From the NCBI GenBank assembly GCA_028292145.1, contig JAQGMX010000211.1, positions 1-5,893 on the forward strand: a stretch of 5,893 bases of DNA. The letters are read 5' to 3'. This document shows positions 1 through 5,029 of this stretch, piece by piece; position 1 is the first letter of the stretch; every line of letters begins with the position of its first letter. The DNA is from Variovorax sp. (lineage in GTDB: Bacteria > Pseudomonadota > Gammaproteobacteria > Burkholderiales > Burkholderiaceae_C). The translations under genes were made by a program, and so were the position numbers. Under the pieces are notes generated by a model. That model did not search any database, had not been told where the DNA came from, and saw nothing but the letters and a program-made list of their open reading frames with translations.

Positions 1-298
1 GATGCCAGCGCTCGTCGTTGCCGCGTCCGACATCAAGCGCCGCAATCATCTCCATCTCGATCTGCCCGCGTGCCCGATCCTCGGGCGTGAAGAACCGTTC
101 GGCAGAGTGACCGCGCATCTCAGCCGCCGTCCAGCCGAAGATCAACTCCGCGCCAGCGTTCCAGTCGGTGATGATTCCGTCGGTGTCCGTCGCGACGATG
201 GCGAAATCGATCGCACTTTCGAAAATGGCCCGGAGACGCCTTGCATCGGTGCCCGCGTCGCGGGGCATTTCGTTTGAAGAAGCAGAAGGTTTGGGCAT
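1..298 (-). CDS. PAS-domain sensor protein, N-terminal part (cut by window edge)
   Basis: The 5' 99 codons of a gene running off the left edge. The translation starts MPKPSASSNE and has a polar N-terminus of about 20 residues with no membrane segment, followed by a clear PAS fold from about residue 22. Recognisable parts are the AIFESAIDFAIVATD start, DGIITDWNAGAELIFGW at residues 40-56, the FFTPEDRARG segment at 69-78, and DERWH at 95-99, which in PAS proteins usually precedes a (R)KDGS hairpin. PAS domains of this type sense small ligands, redox state or light at the N-terminus of soluble histidine kinases (often HWE type), diguanylate cyclases or hybrid sensors. The output domain lies outside the window, so the enzyme class cannot be stated. 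ATG at 298 was chosen; its Shine-Dalgarno is weak, and the next ATG (codon 11) is no better. The frame is open upstream to a TAA at 377-379. It is on the same strand as ETF-QO and 117 bases downstream of it. Confidence 0.8.
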   Translation of the reverse strand, partial: MPKPSASSNEMPRDAGTDARRLRAIFESAIDFAIVATDTDGIITDWNAGAELIFGWTAAEMRGHSAERFFTPEDRARGQIEMEMIAALDVGRGNDERWH

Positions 299-415
299 AA
301 ATGGCTGCCGCAAAGCGTCTGGACCTCGCCGGGCTGAAGCAACACTACATAAGGCGCAAGCCTGCCCGGGTGAGCCTTAAGTCCGCCTGGCTGTCGGACT
401 GCGGCTACCGCCCGC
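299..415. other. Intergenic gap between ETF-QO and the PAS gene, with a weak hairpin
   Basis: This 117-base gap shows no convincing gene. It contains one inverted repeat, AGTCCG at 380-385 and CGGACT at 395-400, a 6-bp stem with a 9-base loop starting 16 bases past the ETF-QO stop. On the minus strand the stem is followed by TAAGG rather than a T-run, so it is a poor intrinsic terminator; it could still slow polymerase or protect the 3' end of the ETF-QO message. A promoter for the PAS gene must lie here or further upstream, but no well-spaced -35/-10 pair is visible. TATGTA on the minus strand (about 345-351) is the only -10-like string, and it lacks a good -35. Confidence 0.3.
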
Positions 416-2116
416 TCACATGCCGACGTAGTTCGGTCCGCCGCCACCCTCGGGCGTGACCCAGACGATGTTCTGAGTCGGGTCCTTGATGTCGCAGGTC
501 TTGCAGTGCACGCAGTTCTGCGCGTTGATCTGCAAGCGCTCCTTGCCGGCATTCGCCTCGTCCGGCACGAATTCGTAGACACCGGCAGGGCAGTAGCGCG
601 CCTCCGGACCGGCGTATTCGGGCAGGTTGATGCGCGTCGGCACGCTCGGGTCCTTGAGCGTCAGGTGCGCCGGCTGGTTCTCCTCGTGGTTCGTGTTGCT
701 GATGAACACGCTGGAGAGCCGGTCGAAGGTGAGCTTGCCGTCGGGCCGTGGATAGACGATCTTTTTGCAGGCGGACGCGGGCTTGAGCCGCGCATGGTCC
801 GCTTCCTTGCGGTGGATGGTCCACGGGATGTGCCCGCGCAGCACGAACTGTTCGATGCCCGTCATCACCGTGCCGACCGTCAATCCTTTCTTGAACCACT
901 GCTTGAAGTTGCGCGCCTTGTGCAGTTCGGTGTGCAGCCAGCTCTTTTCGAACGCGGCCGGATATGCGGTGAGTTCGTCGTGCTGGCGACCGGCCTGGAT
1001 CGCCTCGAAAGCGGCATTCGCGGCCAGCATGCCGGTCTTGATCGCAGCGTGGCTGCCCTTGATGCGACTGGCGTTGAGGTAGCCGGCTTCGCAGCCGATG
1101 AGCGCGCCGCCGGGAAACACCGTCTTCGGCAGCGACAGCAGGCCGCCGGCCGTGATTGCGCGCGCACCGTAGCTCAGGCGTTTCGGCGCCTTCAATCCCT
1201 TGTCCTGGCCTTCGAAGTACCAGCGGATGTTCGGGTGCGTCTTGAAGCGCTGGAATTCCTCGAACGGGCTCATGTGCGGGTTCTGGTAATCCAGCCCGAC
1301 CACGTAGCCGACGATCAGCTGGTTGTTCTCCGCGTGATAGACGAAGGAGCCGCCGTACGTGTCGCCCGGCAGGGGCCAGCCAGCGGTGTGGATCGCCAGG
1401 CCGGGCTGGTGGCGCGCCGGATCGATCTCCCACAGCTCCTTGATGCCGATGCCGTAGCTCTGCGGATCCTTGCCGTCGTCGAGCTTGTACTTGGCGATCA
1501 GCTGCCGGCCCAGGTGGCCGCGCGAGCCTTCCGCGAAGACGGTGTACTTGCCGAGCAGCTCCATGCCGAGCTGGAAGTTGTCGGTTGGCTCGCCGTCCTT
1601 GCCAATGCCCAGATTGCCGGTCGCGACGCCGCGCACCTTGCCGTCGTCGGTGTAGAGCACTTCCGCAGCGGGAAAGCCCGGGAAGATTTCCACGCCGGCT
1701 TCTTCGGCCTGCTGCGCCAGCCAGCGCGTCACGTTGCCGAGGCTGACGATGTAGTTGCCTTCGTTGTGGAAGTTCTGCGGCAACAGGAAGTTGGGCGTAC
1801 GGGTGGCGCCGGTTTCGCTGAGCATCAGGAACGTATCGGCGGTCACCGGCTGGTTCAGCGGTGCGCCCTTGGCCTTCCAGTCGGGGATCAGTTCGGACAG
1901 GCCGCGCGGATCCATGATCGCGCCCGAAAGAATGTGCGCGCCCGGCTCCGAGCCTTTTTCCAGCACCACGACCGAGACTTCCTTTTCGTACTGTGCCGCG
2001 AGTTGCTTGATCCGGATCGCGGTCGAAAGGCCGGCAGGGCCGCCACCGACCACGACGACGTCGTATTCCATGGACTCGCGGGGGCCGAACTGGGCAAGGA
2101 TTTCGTCGTGGGTCAT
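416..2116 (-). CDS. Electron transfer flavoprotein:ubiquinone oxidoreductase (ETF-QO)
   Basis: A 566-residue homologue of mitochondrial ETFDH, complete and of typical length. The enzyme is a monotopic inner-membrane protein that takes electrons from reduced ETF, loaded by acyl-CoA and other dehydrogenases, and passes them through FAD and a 4Fe-4S cluster to ubiquinone. An N-terminal Rossmann FAD motif, VVVVGGGPAGLSTAIR, lies at about residues 20-35, followed by the EKGSEPGAHILSGA segment that is typical of this family and part of FAD binding. A second FAD-binding region, GGLLSLPKTVFPGGALIGCEAGYLN, lies mid-protein. The C-terminal ferredoxin-like module has four cysteines, C509, C535, C538 and C541 (CVHCKTCDIKDP), matching the family's 4Fe-4S ligands. 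The start MTHDEILAQFGPRESMEYD matches the usual bacterial N-terminus; GAAGAGA about 10 bases upstream is a moderate ribosome site. The gene begins 35 bases after the histidine kinase stop on the same strand with no terminator between, so read-through is possible, although a separate promoter in that AT-rich spacer cannot be excluded. ETF subunit genes are not in the window. Confidence 0.96.
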   Translation of the reverse strand: MTHDEILAQFGPRESMEYDVVVVGGGPAGLSTAIRIKQLAAQYEKEVSVVVLEKGSEPGAHILSGAIMDPRGLSELIPDWKAKGAPLNQPVTADTFLMLSETGATRTPNFLLPQNFHNEGNYIVSLGNVTRWLAQQAEEAGVEIFPGFPAAEVLYTDDGKVRGVATGNLGIGKDGEPTDNFQLGMELLGKYTVFAEGSRGHLGRQLIAKYKLDDGKDPQSYGIGIKELWEIDPARHQPGLAIHTAGWPLPGDTYGGSFVYHAENNQLIVGYVVGLDYQNPHMSPFEEFQRFKTHPNIRWYFEGQDKGLKAPKRLSYGARAITAGGLLSLPKTVFPGGALIGCEAGYLNASRIKGSHAAIKTGMLAANAAFEAIQAGRQHDELTAYPAAFEKSWLHTELHKARNFKQWFKKGLTVGTVMTGIEQFVLRGHIPWTIHRKEADHARLKPASACKKIVYPRPDGKLTFDRLSSVFISNTNHEENQPAHLTLKDPSVPTRINLPEYAGPEARYCPAGVYEFVPDEANAGKERLQINAQNCVHCKTCDIKDPTQNIVWVTPEGGGGPNYVGM

Positions 2117-2151
2117 TGATTTGTCTCTTCGAAGGAGGATTTGGAAATATT

Positions 2152-3525
2152 TTATGCGGCGGCCTGCAAGACGATTCGCGTCTCCAGGCCGGTCGCCTCA
2201 CCGGGTGGGGGCGATTGCATCTCAAGGCGCCCGCCATGCTTCTCGACGATCGTCGTGACGATCGACAGGCCGAGGCCGTAGCCGACGCGCGCGGTGCCGT
2301 GCCGGACGTGGCGCTGTCGCATCGACGCCAGGGCGTCCGTGCCGACGCCCGGGCCGCCGTCGCGCACGATCAGCGCGCAGTCGGCGCGAACCTCGATGTC
2401 GACCCGGCTCTCGCCCGCGTAGTGCAGCGCGTTTTCCACCAGGTTGCGCAGCGCGATGGCGAGCGCGTCGAAGTCGCCGAGCGCGACCGGTCCTTCCCCG
2501 GTTTCCGGCACCCGCAGATGAAGACGGTGGAGCGTGCCGGTGTCGGCCCAGAACTCCTGGGCCACCGTGGCCGCCAGAAGAATCAGGTCGACCCGCGAGC
2601 GTGCCAGCGACGCACCCGATTCGGCCCGCGAAAGCTGCAGCAGCTTCTCCGTGCGGTGGCTCAGCACCTGAAGCGCATCGAGCGCGCCGCGAACGTCTTC
2701 GCGGCGGAGTTCGTGATCGAGCGCGGTTTGCAGGCGCAGGCGGGCGGCGGCAAGCGGTGTGCGAAGCTCGTGCGCCGCGTTGGCCGCCAGCGCGCGTTCG
2801 ACATCGAGCGACTTCGAGAGCCGGTCCATCAGCCGGTTGACGTGTTCCTCGACCGATTTCAGCTCGCGCGGCAGGCGCGGCAACGAAATGGGTTGGAGCT
2901 GATCGCTGCCTCTCTTGCCGATCTCCTGTTCAAGCGACTGCAGCACGCCCAGTTCGCTGCGCGCGATCCGGCGCAGCAGCACCGCCAGCAGCGGCAGGAT
3001 CGCCAGCAGCGGCGCGATCAGCCCGATCAATGTGCGGTCGACGGCCTCGCGCCGTTCTTCGAGCGGGTCGGCCACCTGCAAATAGAGGTTTCGTACCGGA
3101 TGGCGCACCGTGTAGATGCGCCAGTGTTCGTTGTTCGCGAAGCCGGGCGACACCGGGACATCGAAGACGTCGCCCGGTGTTTCGGCCGACCGCATCAGAA
3201 CCCGCTCGCCGGTGTCGACGATCTGATAGATGACCGACGCATCGATGAAAGTCGTCGGGGTGGGGGCGATCAGGGGCTTGCCCGTGTGCGTGGCCGGATC
3301 GTCCGCGTCCAGGTGCGACAGCGCGATGTCGAACATGCGGTGCGAAACCTCGATGAGTTCGTTGTCGAAGTTGAAGGTGATCTCGCGGTCCGTGTACCAG
3401 ACCACCGCCAGCACGCAAGCCAGCCAGACGCCGCCCACCCACAGGATCAGCGTGCGCGTGAGCCGGCCGGCGAGGGTGTCGCTGCCGATACGGGACAGCA
3501 GCGCACGGATGCGCGGCGCACTCAC
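2152..3525 (-). CDS. Membrane sensor histidine kinase, PmrB/QseC-like
   Basis: A 457-residue inner-membrane kinase expected to phosphorylate the regulator encoded just upstream. A transmembrane helix at about 25-44 is followed by a periplasmic sensor region at about 45-163 that resembles the 2CSK_N-type domain of QseC/TctE kinases (VIYQIVDTGERVLMRSAE, then WRIYTV and LQVADPLEERRE). The second transmembrane helix is at about 165-185, with a short HAMP-like linker to about 240. The dimerisation/H-box AAHELRTPLAA carries the phospho-accepting H252. The ATPase domain has an N-box NLVENALHYA (N361, N365), a G1 box RDGGPGV (D389) and a G2 box GYGLGLSI (415-422), so all catalytic boxes are intact. 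The start is a GTG at 3523-3525 that overlaps the regulator's TGA in the tetranucleotide GTGA, which implies translational coupling; no nearby ATG exists in this frame. The signal sensed is unknown. An ExxE (157-160) lies next to the second helix but is common in this family and is not evidence for PmrB-style iron sensing. Confidence 0.93.
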   Translation of the reverse strand: MSAPRIRALLSRIGSDTLAGRLTRTLILWVGGVWLACVLAVVWYTDREITFNFDNELIEVSHRMFDIALSHLDADDPATHTGKPLIAPTPTTFIDASVIYQIVDTGERVLMRSAETPGDVFDVPVSPGFANNEHWRIYTVRHPVRNLYLQVADPLEERREAVDRTLIGLIAPLLAILPLLAVLLRRIARSELGVLQSLEQEIGKRGSDQLQPISLPRLPRELKSVEEHVNRLMDRLSKSLDVERALAANAAHELRTPLAAARLRLQTALDHELRREDVRGALDALQVLSHRTEKLLQLSRAESGASLARSRVDLILLAATVAQEFWADTGTLHRLHLRVPETGEGPVALGDFDALAIALRNLVENALHYAGESRVDIEVRADCALIVRDGGPGVGTDALASMRQRHVRHGTARVGYGLGLSIVTTIVEKHGGRLEMQSPPPGEATGLETRIVLQAAA

Positions 3526-4202
3526 TCGGCCACGTCCGTCGAGTGGGCCAGCCGGTAGCCGAGACCGCGCACCGTCTGGATGTGATCGCGTCCGAGCTTG
3601 CGTCGCAGCCTGCTGATGAAGACTTCGAGCGTATTGCTGTCGGCCTCGTCGTCGAAGCCGTAGAGCGCGTCCTGCAGGCTTTCGCGGGTGTGGATGCGGT
3701 CGGGCCGGGTCGCCATCACACGCAGTAGCGCCCATTCCTTCTGCGTCAGCATGACGGTCAACCCGTGGTTGCGCACGGTTTCGCGTCCGAGATCGATCTG
3801 CAGGCTGCCGAGCGTGAGCACCGGCACGTTGTCCGAACTGCGCCGGCGCTCGACCGCGCGCAGGCGGGCCAGCAGTTCGGCCGGGTCGTAGGGCTTGATG
3901 AGGTAGTCGTCGGCGCCGGCATCGAGCCCGCGGATGCGGTCGGTGACCTGGTCGCGCGCCGTCAGGACGATGACGATCGGGCGCTCCTTCAGCGCGCGGA
4001 TCTGCGGGAGCAGCGACAGGCCGTCGCCGTCGCCCAGGTGCAGATCGAGCAGCACCGCCGCGTACTGGGCCGCCCGCAGCGCGCCGCCCGCCATCGCAAG
4101 GCTGGGCACCGCATCGACCACGAAAGCCTTCGCGGACAGATAGCTGCAAACCGCCTGCGAAAGTGCGACGTCGTCTTCAACCAGCAAAACGCGCACGGGC
4201 AT
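3522..4202 (-). CDS. OmpR/PhoB-family response regulator, PmrA/QseB-like
   Basis: A 226-residue two-component transcription factor. The receiver domain (about 1-118) has the acidic pair E9/D10-D11 in LLVEDD, the phospho-acceptor D53 in LLDLHLGDGDG, the switch threonine T81 in VLTARD and the conserved K103 in LIKPYD; the whole active site is present. The winged-helix DNA-binding domain (about 127-218) shows LTQKEWALL, SNTLEVFISRLRRKLG (recognition helix region) and IQTVRGLGYRL. The start MPVRVLLVEDD was chosen because receiver domains begin this way and AAAGGA precedes it; the frame is open further upstream to an ATG at 4244, but that extension has no family resemblance. The gene is first in the leftward block, is coupled to the kinase, and lies divergent from PAP2-eptA. 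The likely role is control of that pair and of its own operon through the tandem TTCAGG site. PmrA, QseB and BasR are all plausible names; the sequence alone does not choose between them. Confidence 0.95.
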   Translation of the reverse strand: MPVRVLLVEDDVALSQAVCSYLSAKAFVVDAVPSLAMAGGALRAAQYAAVLLDLHLGDGDGLSLLPQIRALKERPIVIVLTARDQVTDRIRGLDAGADDYLIKPYDPAELLARLRAVERRRSSDNVPVLTLGSLQIDLGRETVRNHGLTVMLTQKEWALLRVMATRPDRIHTRESLQDALYGFDDEADSNTLEVFISRLRRKLGRDHIQTVRGLGYRLAHSTDVAE

Positions 4203-4204
4203 CG

Positions 4205-4210
4205 TCCTTT
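4205..4210 (-). promoter_or_regulatory. Ribosome binding site of the response regulator
   Basis: AAAGGA on the minus strand ends two bases before the ATG at 4200-4202. The spacing is short, but it supports this start over the upstream ATG at 4244, which would give a non-homologous 14-residue extension. Confidence 0.45.
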
Positions 4211-4250
4211 GAAAGAAAGAATCACAGTCTACCCAGACGGTCACCGGCCC

Positions 4251-4280
4251 GATTTACCAGGCTCTTCAGGTTGGATTCAG
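4251..4280 (-). promoter_or_regulatory. Candidate promoter for the response regulator/kinase operon
   Basis: On the minus strand CTGAAT (4275-4280) lies 18 bases before TAAATC (4251-4256), which is preceded by TG one base upstream in TGGTAAATC, giving an extended -10 look. Transcription would start near 4244, leaving a leader of about 40 bases. The -35 lies inside the tandem repeat, so the regulator could affect its own transcription. This is pattern matching only; both boxes depart from consensus. Confidence 0.25.
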
Positions 4281-4281
4281 G
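4265..4281 (+). promoter_or_regulatory. Tandem direct repeat TTCAGG-N5-TTCAGG, putative response regulator operator
   Basis: Two perfect copies of TTCAGG at 4265-4270 and 4276-4281, separated by TTGGA, give an 11-base period, about one helical turn. OmpR/PhoB-family dimers bind head-to-tail to such half-sites; PmrA-type sites have the form YTTAAK-N5-YTTAAK, and these copies share the spacing and part of the hexamer. The site lies between the divergent regulator and PAP2-eptA genes, about 9 bases upstream of a possible rightward -10, where this class of activator replaces a -35. The inference is that the neighbouring regulator binds here, activating PAP2-eptA and possibly regulating itself. 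Confidence 0.6.
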
Positions 4282-4290
4282 CTGCGCACC

Positions 4291-4296
4291 TACGCT
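4291..4296 (+). promoter_or_regulatory. Candidate -10 element for PAP2-eptA
   Basis: TACGCT matches TANNNT and lies 9 bases downstream of the second TTCAGG half-site, the arrangement expected of promoters that use an OmpR-family activator in place of a good -35. Transcription would begin near 4303, giving a leader of about 64 bases before the PAP2 ATG. The assignment rests on position relative to the repeat, not on the strength of the box. Confidence 0.35.
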
Positions 4297-4366
4297 ACCG
4301 CCTTCGTTTATTCATGGTCGGTTTGTCTTGCGTTCTCCTTCTCGTGTTTCTTCCGCGCCCACGGAC

Positions 4367-5029
4367 ATGCGCCTCGTCGCAGTCACGGTGTTCCTGCTGG
4401 CGCTGGTTCTTCTCTGGGATGCCACCGGGCTGGACCTTGCGCTTGCCCGCGTGGCCGGCAACGCGACCGGCTTCGCCTTGCGCGAGAACCGTGCGTTCAT
4501 CCTCGTCATGCACGAGATCCCCCGCTTTACCAGCACGGCTGGCGTCATCGTGCTGTTCCTGCTGGCCGTCTGGCCGCTCGGCTTCATGCGGCGGCTCACC
4601 CGAAGCGACCGTTTCCAGCTGGCCGGTACCGTGCTGGCGGCGGTGACGGCCGTGTCGCTGGTGAAGAACCTCAGTCACACCAGCTGCCCCTGGGAGCTGC
4701 AGGACTTCGGCGGCGTCGCGCGCTACGTGTCGCACTGGGCCTGGGGCGTGAACGACGGCGGGACGGGCCGCTGCTTTCCGGCCGGTCATGCGTCCGCCGC
4801 CTTTGCCTACGTCGGCGGCTGGCTGGTGCTTCGCCGCTATTCGATGCGCTGAGCCGGCATCTGGCTGGCTGCGGCCGTCGTGCTCGGTTTCGTGCTCGGC
4901 CTCGGCCAGCAATGGCGCGGCGCGCATTACATGAGCCACACGCTCTGGACCGGCTGGATCTGCTGGACCGTCGCGCTGGTCATCGACTTCGCACTGCATC
5001 GCCCCCGTTTCTCCTTCAGGCCTTCATGA
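4367..5029 (+). pseudogene. PAP2-family membrane phosphatase, interrupted by an in-frame TGA
   Basis: Codons 1-161 and 163-220 lie in one frame, split by a TGA at codon 162. PAP2 enzymes hydrolyse phosphate monoesters or pyrophosphates of lipids in the membrane. Hydrophobic helices lie at about 2-18, 55-74, 84-100, 143-156, 165-180 and 192-208. Catalytic motifs are visible on both sides of the stop: K100 with SHTSCPW (motif 1, divergent), CFPAGHAS with H141 (motif 2), and beyond the stop QQWRGAHYMSHTLW with H187 (motif 3). Motif 3 has Q181 where classical families have arginine and H191 where they have aspartate, a divergent form that I recall from other proteobacterial PAP2 proteins. Without motif 3 and two helices the 161-residue product should be inactive. 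The start ATG at 4367 (MRLVAVTVF) fits the family; the frame is open upstream but that part has no membrane or PAP2 character. The intact frame would end at TGA 5027-5029, overlapping eptA by ATGA. The substrate is unknown; lipid A phosphate or an isoprenyl/glycerolipid phosphate is possible given eptA. Confidence 0.82.
4850..4852 (+). other. Premature in-frame stop codon (TGA) in the PAP2 gene
   Basis: TGA follows LVLRRYSMR and precedes AGIWLAAAVVLGFVLG in the same frame, with no insertion or deletion needed to align the two halves. A single C-to-T change of an arginine CGA, or a change in TGG, would create it. ETF-QO and the response regulator both end naturally at TGA, so TGA is not recoded as sense here. 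The neighbouring bases do not show an obvious selenocysteine context, and the position is not catalytic. Confidence 0.85.

Noticed and set aside
356..372. GGCAGG-TTGC string on the minus strand as a sigma-54 promoter for the PAS gene
   Set aside because: The distance between the GG and GC elements is about three bases shorter than the sigma-54 requirement.
376..381. Single CTTAAG upstream of the PAS gene as a PmrA half-site
   Set aside because: No second half-site at the 11-base period; a lone palindromic hexamer is expected by chance.
506..2119. A 537-codon open frame on the plus strand opposite ETF-QO
   Set aside because: The translation is arginine- and alanine-rich with no domain resemblance; it is the antisense shadow of a GC-rich gene whose own frame is a clear full-length ETF-QO.
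405..2237. A 610-codon open frame on the minus strand overlapping ETF-QO in another frame
   Set aside because: Low-complexity Arg/Pro/Gly-rich translation, typical of a shifted frame in GC-rich coding DNA; it crosses the true start and stop of ETF-QO.
2131..2258. GGAGG followed by ATG at 2154 on the plus strand with a 34-codon frame
   Set aside because: The gap from GGAGG to the ATG is about 15 bases, too long, and the frame is antisense to the kinase C-terminus with an Arg/Ser-rich product.
2245..2267. CGACGATCGTCG palindrome followed by GACGATCG in the kinase gene
   Set aside because: It encodes the conserved stretch VTTIVEKHG after the G2 box; codon use explains the repeat.
2116..3558. 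A 480-codon open frame on the plus strand opposite the histidine kinase
   Set aside because: Antisense shadow with no recognisable domain; the kinase on the minus strand has every catalytic box.
3526..4149. Possible N-terminal fusion extending the histidine kinase frame upstream to an ATG at 4149
   Set aside because: The upstream 208 codons are an out-of-frame reading of the response regulator; the GTG at 3523-3525 in a GTGA overlap explains the real start.
4163..4366. Longer N-terminus for the PAP2 protein
   Set aside because: The extension is basic and Ser/Pro-rich, has no membrane character, and would overlap the regulator gene and the operator; ATG 4367 gives the expected hydrophobic start.
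4843..4861. Small inverted repeat GATGC/GCATC around the premature TGA, as a possible recoding or selenocysteine signal
   Set aside because: Only five base pairs, with the stop in the loop rather than upstream of a stem; the codon is not at a redox or catalytic site. Chance or mutation is simpler.
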